Positions 7,880 through 16,345 of a DNA stretch of 18,318 nt are shown here, in pieces (the first letter of the stretch is position 1; the number at the start of each line of letters is the position of its first letter). Under the pieces are notes generated by a model. It did no database searches. It saw only the letters and a program-made list of their open reading frames with translations, and was not told the DNA's origin. Source of the stretch: Pirellulaceae bacterium. GTDB taxonomy: Bacteria > Planctomycetota > Planctomycetia > Pirellulales > Pirellulaceae. Location of the stretch: NCBI GenBank assembly GCA_013002105.1, contig JABDKS010000086.1, positions 1 to 18,318 of the forward strand. Reading direction: 5' to 3'. Both the position numbers and the translations under genes were made by a program.

Positions 7880-10800
7880 TCAAAGGCCGGGGTTTCCGGT
7901 CGGGGACGGGGCGTGATCAACGTCGGCGGGGTCGCCCAGCAATTTTTTCAGGACTGGTTGCAACGCTCTGCCCCAGACTTCGTAGCCGGGCTGATCCAAA
8001 TGGATGCCGTCGGACGAAATGCCAGGGGATAGTTTACCGTCTGAATCGACAAGCTTGGCGTTGATATTGATCCAGTGAATATTTCCGTTGGCCTTGCTGA
8101 TCGTTTGCAATTGTTTGTTGATGGCATCAATCGTTCCGGCCAGTTCAGTGTTTTGATCGCGAGGAAACATGGCAGTCAAGACGATCGGAACGTCTGGAAA
8201 TCGTGACCGGAATTCCGCAATGATTGCCTGGATGCCGCCCACGACATCATCCACGTGAGTTTCGTTGGCGGCGCCGGTCCAAGGCAGATTGTTTGCCCCG
8301 GCCTGTAAACAGATCACCTTGGGTGCGACGCCATCGAGTTCTCCGTTTTGCATTCGCCACAGCATGTGATGTGTGCTGTCGCCGCCCCAGGCAAAGTTGG
8401 CGGCGTTCCAGCCGTGAAACGTATTCTTCCAATGTGCAAGCAATTCGGGGTACTCCGTTGCGCCCCAGCGACGCGTGATTGAGTCGCCCTGAAAGTAGAC
8501 GTCGATCGTGCCTTGTCTCGTTTTGGCCACGAGTTGCTTGTGTGCCTCGCGAGAATTCGCGTCATCGCGCTGCCAGGCTGCGTGAGCGCTGTCTTTGTGC
8601 TGGCGTTCTACTTTCTGATTCTCAAACAACTCGTAGACAGCATCAAAGGCCGGCTTGGGTTGTCGATTGCGATCAAACAGCAGCGGATGGTTGACTCGAT
8701 TCCACGGAAAGTAGTTCAACCAACTCTGGCCGTCATGCAGATTCCAAAACGAAACGCGGGCGATCACATCGCTGTAGTCGTCGAACAGTTTGAACAGCTC
8801 GACGTATTGATCAGTCAATTGTTGTTCGATCTCGGCGGGCATCCCATCCTTATAAGGGTCAAACGATTCGAGCTCTTCGCGGTACTTGCCGCCATCGGCC
8901 CACCAGCGTCCGCGTTTGACAACATCGATGTCCAATTCCGAAACAACAACTTTGATATCGAGCTTGCGTAGTTCGTCAAATGTCTCACGCAGGTCAGCCA
9001 GCGAGTTGTCGCCCAGTTCGAAGTGCCCTTGCATACCGTACGCATCCACGGGGGCTCCAGCATCTTTGAGCTTTGTGAGCAACTCGATCAGCTTCTTGCG
9101 TTTGTCTGGTTTGTGACCATTGTAGTCGTTGTAGATCAGCAGCGCATCAGGGTCGGCCGATCGCGCCGTTTTGAATGCCGTTACGATGAAGTCCATGCCA
9201 GTCGTTCGCGAATACACTGAGTCGCGTAGCAGTCCTTCGCTGCTGTCTCCGATTGCTTCGTTGACAACGTCCCACATGGTGACGGCATCGCCGTAGCGTT
9301 GTGCCAGCGTGTTGATGTGGTTTTCGATGCGACCGAGGAGCTTCTCGCGTGAAACCACCTGGCCGTTTTCTTCCATCATCCACTTGTCCGTGCGATCGTC
9401 TTTGGCCCAGACAAGACAGTGACCAACGACTTCCAGTTCGTGTTTGCGGGCGAAATCAAAGAACGCGTCGGTCGCCTCGAAATTCCAGCGGTCTTCTGCT
9501 GGATGAATACCCTGCGGCTTCATGCAGTTTTCGGGAGTCAAAATCTGGAAGTGTTTACGAATCAGCGCCGCGTCTTCGGAATCCTGCACCACTTGATGAC
9601 CGACGCCGACACCGATCTTAAACCGTTTGCCCACGGTATTCTTGAGGGAGCGATCTTTGTGAGCGTCCGCTTCCTTTTGGATCGCTTGCAATACCGCCGG
9701 GCCGAACGGATAGGTCGTCAAGGCAATTCGGTCGAGCAACGCTCCGTCTTCGCGGTACGTGATCGTCAGGGTATGGTCGCCCGGTTTCAGGGTCATGCTG
9801 TCCAGCTTTACCCATTCCCAACCGTTTGTGGTCAATCCGTTGGCCTGGGAGAATTTCCCATCGTCGATTTTTATCCAAAAGGAATCGTCGTCCGCTGACG
9901 GGCAGTTGACCCGAGCGAATAAGTAATACTTGGCGTCTCTGGTGACGTTGAATGGGATCGTCAACGCGGCCGCTTCACCTGAGGGAACGGTAGTGGGGCT
10001 GTTCAAACCTGGTTTGATTGTGAGGTATTTCTCGCCGGATGCTTTGGGGTCACTTTGAAGTAGCCAGAGCGAACCGTACTTTGCCGATTCTGCTTCGGCG
10101 TAAACCGTCTCGACATTGGTCGCGTCGGGTACTGGAAAGGTTGACTTGCCCGTCGTCCATCCGTCGTACCACATCTTGTGCTCGACCGATTGAAATGGGT
10201 GCTTGGTAACAGTTGTAATGGCGTCCTTGTCTCCCAGCAGAAACTTGTCGACAAAAGCCTCGACCTCTGGTCGTTGGCTGGTAGGAAGTTGGCAGTGTTG
10301 ATGGCCGCCGACAATGGAAAATCCAAATCTGTCGGGAATACGAAATGTCTTCCAGACTTCATGAGCGGCGCGGCACGAGACATAGCCGGATTCATCGGCC
10401 AGCCATTCGTAGTCCGGGTTTCCCAGTACGAGTAACGCGCGGGGAGCAACCATCGCCATGAGTTCGTGATGGTCATAGGGTAATCTTTCAACTGCGTTGG
10501 AGAACTGGAACATGTCTTCAATGAACCAGGCACGACTGGTATTCCCGAGCGTTTCGACATTGCCGAGTGTTTGAGAAACACGCCAGGCTGCTGCGCCGCC
10601 TCCGCCCGATTCTTGAGCGATTGTTAGCGCGATTCGTTCGTCGAAAGCTCCGGCGAACAACGCCATCTTGCCCGCAAACGAGCAACCCGTGACGGCAAGA
10701 TGTTTGCGATCGATCGGCAGTTCATTCTCAACCAGTTCTAGGCCGTCGATGATTCGGCTGACCCCCCAGGACCATGCGCTATAAGCGCCGATGTGAGTGA

Positions 10801-11356
10801 GATCAGGGTAGAGACGGTTGATCGGTTCCTGACCACGCTTTTGTGTATGAGCCATCACTTGCGAGAAATTGAATGCGATCCGCGCGATGTCGCGATCGGA
10901 GAAGATGTCTGACGGGAGGCTTCCACTACCACGCCCGATTCCAATCACGGCGGGAAATGGCCCATCGCCATCAGGAAGTTGAACTTCGGCAGTGAGCGTC
11001 AGCGTCGCACCGTTGTGGGTCACCTTCACGGTCAGCGTGTCGTCTTTGAAACTTGCAACGATGTCTTGAGGCCGACCCGGCTTTTTTCCGATTCCGTAGT
11101 GTTCGATTTCTGCTTTGATCTCGGCGCGGCGTCGACGCCAATCCTTGAATTCAATCGACCGGACACTTCCGTCCGACCACTCGAATGGATCAGGCAGAGG
11201 ACGCACAATGGGCAGCTTGTCGAACTGTGGCAACGCGGGTGCCGCAAACTTTGCTCCCGTGTGTTCTGCGTCATAGACCAGTGGGATTCCTTGAGCCTGC
11301 GAGTCCGTTGCGTTTGTAGCCACCACCGTAAGGAATATGAAGGCATAGCATTTCAT
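7880..11356 (-). CDS. Secreted trifunctional xylan-degrading enzyme: CE15 glucuronoyl esterase - CBM-like - GH10 xylanase - SGNH esterase
   Basis: A 1158-residue exported protein with a signal peptide at ~1-22. Residues ~25-375 form a CE15 glucuronoyl esterase: nucleophile Ser226 in GCSFAGK, Glu249 in QESGGGGAAAWR (23 residues on, as in fungal CE15 enzymes), a second acidic candidate Glu317 in NPDYEWLADES, and His in GGHQHC (~354). Residues ~413-552 form a beta-sandwich resembling carbohydrate-binding modules (CBM35/CBM6-like; EAESAKYG, GWEWVKLDSMTLKPGDHTL). Residues ~575-912 form a GH10 endo-1,4-beta-xylanase: acid/base Glu700 in WDVVNEA, nucleophile Glu807 in VVVSELDIDV, and the Trp-rich WNLHDGQSWL. 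Residues ~945-1140 form an SGNH hydrolase: Ser959 in GDSI, Gly991, Asn1022 in GANN, Asp1116 and His1119 in DGIHL. The SGNH domain is probably an acetyl xylan esterase; this is inferred from its partners. The likely substrate is acetylated, lignin-linked glucuronoxylan outside the cytoplasm. The start is the only in-frame ATG before the signal peptide; its ribosome binding site is weak. Confidence 0.93.
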   Translation of the reverse strand: MKCYAFIFLTVVATNATDSQAQGIPLVYDAEHTGAKFAAPALPQFDKLPIVRPLPDPFEWSDGSVRSIEFKDWRRRRAEIKAEIEHYGIGKKPGRPQDIVASFKDDTLTVKVTHNGATLTLTAEVQLPDGDGPFPAVIGIGRGSGSLPSDIFSDRDIARIAFNFSQVMAHTQKRGQEPINRLYPDLTHIGAYSAWSWGVSRIIDGLELVENELPIDRKHLAVTGCSFAGKMALFAGAFDERIALTIAQESGGGGAAAWRVSQTLGNVETLGNTSRAWFIEDMFQFSNAVERLPYDHHELMAMVAPRALLVLGNPDYEWLADESGYVSCRAAHEVWKTFRIPDRFGFSIVGGHQHCQLPTSQRPEVEAFVDKFLLGDKDAITTVTKHPFQSVEHKMWYDGWTTGKSTFPVPDATNVETVYAEAESAKYGSLWLLQSDPKASGEKYLTIKPGLNSPTTVPSGEAAALTIPFNVTRDAKYYLFARVNCPSADDDSFWIKIDDGKFSQANGLTTNGWEWVKLDSMTLKPGDHTLTITYREDGALLDRIALTTYPFGPAVLQAIQKEADAHKDRSLKNTVGKRFKIGVGVGHQVVQDSEDAALIRKHFQILTPENCMKPQGIHPAEDRWNFEATDAFFDFARKHELEVVGHCLVWAKDDRTDKWMMEENGQVVSREKLLGRIENHINTLAQRYGDAVTMWDVVNEAIGDSSEGLLRDSVYSRTTGMDFIVTAFKTARSADPDALLIYNDYNGHKPDKRKKLIELLTKLKDAGAPVDAYGMQGHFELGDNSLADLRETFDELRKLDIKVVVSELDIDVVKRGRWWADGGKYREELESFDPYKDGMPAEIEQQLTDQYVELFKLFDDYSDVIARVSFWNLHDGQSWLNYFPWNRVNHPLLFDRNRQPKPAFDAVYELFENQKVERQHKDSAHAAWQRDDANSREAHKQLVAKTRQGTIDVYFQGDSITRRWGATEYPELLAHWKNTFHGWNAANFAWGGDSTHHMLWRMQNGELDGVAPKVICLQAGANNLPWTGAANETHVDDVVGGIQAIIAEFRSRFPDVPIVLTAMFPRDQNTELAGTIDAINKQLQTISKANGNIHWININAKLVDSDGKLSPGISSDGIHLDQPGYEVWGRALQPVLKKLLGDPADVDHAPSPTGNPGL

Positions 11357-11583
11357 CGTTGCGACCTGAGTGTGAACTTTGCGTCGGTTACCATTCGCAT
11401 CATAGACGACGTATGCTCACGACGCGCGTGCATGACCGGTACGAATGCAATGGTGGCGATTAAAAGAGACGCCATCCAAGTTGTCCGTCACAGTGGGGGC
11501 CTGTCATCGCAATTCTGTCCCCGAGCCGCTTGTCGTTCCAGGTTCCGTACTTGCGATTCAAATTTGCACTGTTTTCGCTTCGT

Positions 11584-12855
11584 TTACTTTTCGCGGCGAG
11601 TACTCCAGTTGGGTCCAAGTTGGGATGCCAAGTGGCTGCCAAGAATCTCGGCGGTAATACGGTTACCATCCTCGGTGAGGTGGCAATAGTCGGTATAGAA
11701 TTCCAAGTTCTGTTCGACATCCAGTAGGTGTGCGTTGACATCTACAAAACCGCCGTCGTCGTCGAGCATCTGCTGGAGTTGAGCTGATAAATAATCATCA
11801 AAGAGATACCGATTAATTAGACGCCTGCGTGCCGCTTTGTCAGGTGCGGTGGTGTGGGCGTACATCACACGTTCCAGCCGGGTTTCGATTACAGAAAGCT
11901 GTTTGTTGGTGCCAACACGATGAAGTAGTGGTTGGAGACAGAATACGAACGTGGCATCGTCGCTTTCGACCGTTGCTTTGAAGTGCTTGACGGTCTGAAG
12001 AAATCTTGCGGAATTGTCAACGAACTCGTCTCGATACTTCATGTACTCGCTTTTGGATTCAGCGATTGGTGATGGCTCGCTAACGTGTGTGCTTGTGTGG
12101 AGTTTTTCGACGCCCAACCGCCGCGAGATGCGCTCCAGTACGTAGTAGGTATTGCTTCTTGCCAGCAGCGACTTTCGATAATGATTGTTCCACAGATCAA
12201 CGTAGTCAGTGATAGCTGCTTCGGTGTCAGAATACGGGGTACCTGATTCCAAGGTAGCCAAATCATTATTGCCATCACAGCTAATGACGACGTCCGGTGA
12301 AAAACGCGATATCAAAGCCGAATAATCGATATGCGACTGATGAAGCCTGCGACCATACGATGCTGCTGTGATGACCTGAAATTTCGTCTCAGGAAATCTC
12401 TCGACAAGCCACGCCTTTAATTGGCCGGCAATGCTCGCACGATAGCTGTAGTTTCCCCACGGATATTTGTGCGCTGACTGGTAGCCGTCGGTTTGTCCTG
12501 CTCCGATCGCAGTCGATCCGCCCATGAGGAAGATGCGCACGACATTCTCGGGCTTCGAAAGGCCAACATCCGAATCACAGATGAATCCATGGCGGTCCAG
12601 AACGACGGGCGGATCGTCGGGCCCGCTTCCTATCGATGGGCCAAAGTCAAAGTTGGGCGTGTGACGGTAGACGGTGTACCCCGATAGAATCCGGTTGTAG
12701 GGGTATGACTCGCGTATCTCGCTGTGCCCAAAACCAAGTACAACGAGGTAGCAAGCAAACTCGATGAACACGATTGCTCCAACGGTAATTGCAAGGGCAA
12801 TCTTTTTCTTGTGCCGCGTAAATCGGTTTTCTCGCTGCGGGCGATTCGAAACCAT
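11584..12855 (-). CDS. Membrane-anchored SGNH/GDSL hydrolase-like protein
   Basis: A 423-residue protein counted from the ATG at 12855. An in-frame ATG at 12873 adds six residues but has no ribosome binding site, whereas GGGAGGG lies just before 12855. A basic N-terminus (RPQRENRFTRHKKK) is followed by one transmembrane helix (~19-43, IALAITVGAIVFIEFACYLVV), so the body faces the periplasm. SGNH landmarks: nucleophile Ser114 in FLMGGSTAIG (GGS in place of GDS), DGNND around Asn197, and TDYCHLTEDG giving Asp389 and His392. The family acts on ester bonds such as O-acetyl groups of glycans, or modifies envelope polymers; the substrate here is unknown. It is upstream of and co-directional with the CE15-GH10 enzyme, but a 227-bp gap makes co-transcription uncertain. 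Confidence 0.85.
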   Translation of the reverse strand: MVSNRPQRENRFTRHKKKIALAITVGAIVFIEFACYLVVLGFGHSEIRESYPYNRILSGYTVYRHTPNFDFGPSIGSGPDDPPVVLDRHGFICDSDVGLSKPENVVRIFLMGGSTAIGAGQTDGYQSAHKYPWGNYSYRASIAGQLKAWLVERFPETKFQVITAASYGRRLHQSHIDYSALISRFSPDVVISCDGNNDLATLESGTPYSDTEAAITDYVDLWNNHYRKSLLARSNTYYVLERISRRLGVEKLHTSTHVSEPSPIAESKSEYMKYRDEFVDNSARFLQTVKHFKATVESDDATFVFCLQPLLHRVGTNKQLSVIETRLERVMYAHTTAPDKAARRRLINRYLFDDYLSAQLQQMLDDDGGFVDVNAHLLDVEQNLEFYTDYCHLTEDGNRITAEILGSHLASQLGPNWSTRREK

Positions 12856-13494
12856 CAGTCCCTCCCATGCCATCTATTGTTTGCTTCGGGTGTATCATCT
12901 CGTCCGTCAATCACCGGTCGCAGTCACAAGTCACCAGAAACGGTTTACAACAGCATCCTGGCTCGTCTGTTCGAGTCTAAGCTTCCACCGCTACTCGCGG
13001 GAGTGGGCGGATCAGACGCCCACTCGAGACAGAATGAACCTGGCTGATCTCGACGATACCCGAACGTGCGCATGCATCCGCGTGACTGCGTTTGTTGCCC
13101 CAATGCTGACGAGGTCCTCAACATCGGATCACTTGCAGTGGCACCTCCAATGAATCTCGCGGCATAGCACCGGGCAGTGCTGATTGAATTTGGCGGCCTG
13201 CCAGGATACTCGGTTCATCCGTCGGATGGTTGTTGCCGGCTGCTCAACTAGCGACTCATTATCGCATTCCGCGTTGCATCTGGCCTGGGCATTCTATAGG
13301 CCAATATTAGCTGCGCGGTGATGGCTATAGGGAGACCGCATTCACTCGTGGTGTCCGATCAGCCGCTCTTTTGTGTAAGTACATGAGCTGGTCCACGGCG
13401 ATCGGACAGGTTCCCGAGCCAGGTGCACGAGAGATCCCCCTTGCAACACTCCTCAATCGATGTCGATCTGGCCCATCGTTTCACGTATCAGTGT
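12856..13494. other. 640-bp gene-free spacer
   Basis: I see no convincing gene here. The frames on the plus strand at 12724-13153 have no motif and overlap the N-terminus of the SGNH gene antisense. The spacer separates the SGNH gene's promoter side from the 3' end of the lipocalin-prenyl synthase gene. No T-run hairpin was found after the stop at 13495. Confidence 0.55.
12860..12866 (-). promoter_or_regulatory. Strong ribosome binding site deciding the start at 12855
   Basis: The minus strand reads GGGAGGG, then ACTG, then ATG. This near-consensus site lies between the two possible in-frame ATGs (12873 and 12855) and so favours the inner one. Strong Shine-Dalgarno sequences are otherwise uncommon in this window. 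Confidence 0.65.
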
Positions 13495-15690
13495 TTAGGT
13501 GTCAAAGGAAAGGTCCAGCAACTTGCGAGACATTGCGTGCAGCATGATCTTGGCTTCGGACGACCGCGCACGCTGGCTAAATTTGCACCATCCTTGTTGC
13601 GAAAGGGAACCTGCCGTCTCGCGGCATGTCTCCAACGCTCCCGATTCGCGGATCAACTCTGTTCCGTCGCGAACATTTGCCGGATCACTGCGCGACTGTT
13701 CGCAGCACAGAATATTGCGTAGCCGACCGCTTCGTTCCGCGTCGAGCATTCGCAGAGCCTTCGCGACCACGAAAGTCAGTTTGCCATTGGCTAGATCCTC
13801 GCCACAGACTTTGGTCCATCGCTTTGAAGTGCTGAAGTTGTGGACATCATCGACAATCTGAAATGCCACAGCGAAATCTCGTGCGAAGTCGATGCAGGCA
13901 GTTGTCGTTTGCGAATCGGCATCCGCGATCACGGCAGCAAATTCGGCCAGCCCCATCACTCCGGCCCCGGTCTTCATTGCGTACATTTGCAGAATTCGGT
14001 CATCCAGGTCATCACGCAGCCATTGTGCCAATCGATCACTGTTCATTTTTCGCGACCAGTAAATGTCGACGTTCTGACCACCATGCGCGCTCATCATGGT
14101 TCGCTCTCGAATGGCGTGCAAACGAAGGCGTACTTCGGGCGTTAATTTGGGGTGTTCCAGCAGCGATAGCGCGGGCAGGAAGTAGAGCAGATTGCCTGCG
14201 TTCAAAGCGACGTCGACACCGTAACGCAAATGCACGCAAGGCTGGCCTCGCCGCAACTCCGATTGATCTTCGATGTCATCGATGATCAGTGCCCCGGTGT
14301 GGATCAGTTCAGACATATTGCAAATCAGATCTTGATAGGGCTTCGAATCGACACCCAAAGCCTCCAACATCAGCAACCCAAAGACGGGCCGCCAACGTTT
14401 GCCACTGCGGTCGATCAGGTCCCAAACCGGACGCGAGATCATCTCCGTATAGGCCTCCGGTTCGTGTTTCCACGTGGCCGGCCCCATGATGCGCTCGACA
14501 GCAGATTCATCAAAGCGACGCGGCAAGTACTTTTCGAGACTACGGTCAACCTCCTGCCCAACACGTTTCAGGTATTGCTGAAAGTCGAACAAGTAACCGT
14601 AGCCATAGAACTCCCCGCGCGCACGACCCTGAACGGGCTGCCCGGCGATGATGCCCGTCACGGTTCCGGCACCCTCCCAGATGGCCCGCATCGTCCCAAA
14701 GCAGGGCACTTCCTGATCGTCCAACAGCGGTCGGAAAGTCAAACGGGCATCCCAATCCGGAATCTGAATCTCCCATTCGATCGGATGTTGAATGCGTGTG
14801 TCAGGACTCTCCCAAAACCGCAGCGGATGCAGCGCGAACTCGTGCGTTGATATTGTCTTGCCGAGTGATTGACGAAACGTCGCATGGCGAGCCACGACGT
14901 CGCCGCTTTTGGCTTCACGATGCAACATGATCACCAGGTCGGACCCGTCATCGAGATTGATCCCAAACCAGTCCCATCCCAGCAAACCGTCGACGTCACC
15001 AAACCACCCCGAGCCTCCCCATTGGTGATCGTGCCACGCTGATCCAGTGATGTGTTCTCGCGAATCGATCTGCCCGGTCACGTCGAGCCGCGGGTAGCAG
15101 TGATAGTCCATTGCGTCACCAAGCGGAACATTCTCCGGATCGCAAGAAACTTTCAATCGCGGTTGCGTCGCATTCATCCGCAACGAAACCTCTCGCCCAG
15201 TACCCGGTTCACAAAACGTGAGGTGAAATCCCTCAGTGATTTGCTTCAACTCCAGTCCGTTCCAAACGATAGAAAACGGCGAGGCGATGAATTGCTCGGG
15301 GCAGTCGACGAGTTGAATCGGATCGGGGGGGCCGTTTTGCCGAAGTTCTTCGATCAAAGCCTGTTGAACGTCAGTATCAACTTGCGCGCGGCTTTCCGTC
15401 AGCTTTTCGACGGCGCGCATCCGTGCGGTCTGGTCGACCCAAGTCTGGGCATGATGCGTTTGGTCGCGCTCGTTCAGTACGGTCAGCAAAAGTTGAAAGC
15501 AATTCGTCGCAGGTTCGTCATATTGCTCGAATCGATAGCGAAACAACGTCGCCATGAAATGGCGTCTATTGGTCGGTGCGGACTCGTAATGTCCCTGAAA
15601 AAACCACCACTCGATCAAGCACTCTTCATGCGCATCTTCCGATTCAAAAAGAGAATCTTGCGTTTTGCATTCGGGCGTTTGACGCATCAT
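13495..15690 (-). CDS. Fusion of CrtC/AttH lipocalin-like domain with a type III GGPP-synthase-like prenyltransferase
   Basis: A 731-residue protein without a signal peptide, probably cytoplasmic. Residues ~15-371 resemble the CrtC (carotenoid 1,2-hydratase)/AttH lipocalin-like fold: EWWFFQGHYES (27-37), AWHDHQWGG (218-226), WDWFGINLDDGSDL, and closing GEFYGYGYLFDFQ. Residues ~385-725 are a trans-isoprenyl diphosphate synthase: GKRWRP (430-435), first Asp motif DDIED (471-475) followed by RRGQP, GQNVDIYW (538-545), KTG (573-575), and second Asp motif DDVHN (614-618) followed by GEDLANGKLTF. The synthase half recalls eukaryotic GGPP synthases (GGPS1/BTS1 type), which also have DDIED, D-I-Y-W and an Asn in the second motif. 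It probably makes a C20 or longer prenyl diphosphate from IPP; the lipocalin half would then hydrate or cyclise a derived terpenoid. That pairing is inference. The ATGATG start lacks a clear ribosome binding site, but no other start codon lies upstream in frame nearby. Confidence 0.88.
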   Translation of the reverse strand: MMRQTPECKTQDSLFESEDAHEECLIEWWFFQGHYESAPTNRRHFMATLFRYRFEQYDEPATNCFQLLLTVLNERDQTHHAQTWVDQTARMRAVEKLTESRAQVDTDVQQALIEELRQNGPPDPIQLVDCPEQFIASPFSIVWNGLELKQITEGFHLTFCEPGTGREVSLRMNATQPRLKVSCDPENVPLGDAMDYHCYPRLDVTGQIDSREHITGSAWHDHQWGGSGWFGDVDGLLGWDWFGINLDDGSDLVIMLHREAKSGDVVARHATFRQSLGKTISTHEFALHPLRFWESPDTRIQHPIEWEIQIPDWDARLTFRPLLDDQEVPCFGTMRAIWEGAGTVTGIIAGQPVQGRARGEFYGYGYLFDFQQYLKRVGQEVDRSLEKYLPRRFDESAVERIMGPATWKHEPEAYTEMISRPVWDLIDRSGKRWRPVFGLLMLEALGVDSKPYQDLICNMSELIHTGALIIDDIEDQSELRRGQPCVHLRYGVDVALNAGNLLYFLPALSLLEHPKLTPEVRLRLHAIRERTMMSAHGGQNVDIYWSRKMNSDRLAQWLRDDLDDRILQMYAMKTGAGVMGLAEFAAVIADADSQTTTACIDFARDFAVAFQIVDDVHNFSTSKRWTKVCGEDLANGKLTFVVAKALRMLDAERSGRLRNILCCEQSRSDPANVRDGTELIRESGALETCRETAGSLSQQGWCKFSQRARSSEAKIMLHAMSRKLLDLSFDT

Positions 15691-16345
15691 GATCCGATGA
15701 GCGAGCGAAGATCTTTGCCGATGTTTGTCGAAAAGGATTCGCGGTTTACAAGATAGAAAACAGGATGACGGGGTTAGCTATTTAAGCACGTGGCGTCTGG
15801 AGTAACAACTGTTTTGCCGAAGCGAACCTTGATGAAACATGCACAACGTTAAAGAAACTTGCACGTCGTCATCGTTCTGACGGTTGGCGTCGCCGATGAT
15901 AATCAATGTCTCCGCGGCGACGGCGTCTTCAATGATCGATCGCTTTCACCCTTCCGCACTTCGGTATGCCGATCCCGCAGTCATCACTCGCATTGCGGCC
16001 CTGTGGCGACAAGGAATCCGGTGGGCCAAACCGTGCGAGGAATTAATTGTACAATGTCACAAACATTCGTTTCGTCAGGCTACTACTCGAAGACGTCGGA
16101 CGTCTTGCAGTCAGGGCCCCGGGATCCAGAAAGGCAGGCAACGATCTCGCGTGAATTCAATGCCAGGGTGAATCGACGATAAAGCGTGGTCGCGCCATTG
16201 CGATCTGCGTCGAATCATTGCAGATGATGCGTAAAGACTTTCGTCGTGTGTTTGTCGGTCGCTCCGGCGAATGGGGCATTCCGATGAGTCGATCGTGTGC
16301 AGAGGACATTGATGCGATCGGCACTGGTGTAGAAACGGCATTTGA
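15691..16345. other. Divergent intergenic region between the fusion gene and the SDR operon
   Basis: About 650 bp separate the leftward fusion gene from the rightward dehydrogenase frame. Open frames inside (15859-16182 and 15884-16171 plus, 16157-16471 minus) carry no recognisable motif and look like chance. It should contain promoters for both arms. The clearest element is the direct repeat at 15834-15864. Nearby GAACCTT (15824-15830), 16 bases, then CGTTA resembles an ECF-sigma promoter facing right, but this is weak. Confidence 0.5.
15834..15864. promoter_or_regulatory. Direct repeat GAAAC(A/T)TGCAC, two copies 20 bp apart
   Basis: GAAACATGCAC (15834-15844) and GAAACTTGCAC (15854-15864) differ at one base of eleven. 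Their starts are 20 bp apart, close to two helical turns, so both would face the same side of the DNA. They lie about 145-175 bp upstream of the fusion gene start. This spacing suits tandem binding of an activator or response regulator. No regulator gene is present in the window. Confidence 0.45.

Noticed and set aside
10979..11689. 236-codon plus-strand frame spanning the 5' end of the xylanase gene
   Set aside because: Mostly antisense to the CE15 coding region, no motif or ribosome binding site.
12724..13153. Plus-strand frames antisense to the SGNH N-terminus and in the following spacer
   Set aside because: No domain signal; overlap a well-supported gene start.
13495..15690. Two separate genes merged by read-through or sequencing error
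   Set aside because: The frame passes from lipocalin to synthase half (~residues 371-390) without stop, internal ribosome binding site or start; a true fusion is simpler.
15859..16182. Plus-strand frames of 95-107 codons in the divergent region
   Set aside because: Two overlapping frames of similar length, neither with motif or ribosome binding site; not joined in frame to the SDR.
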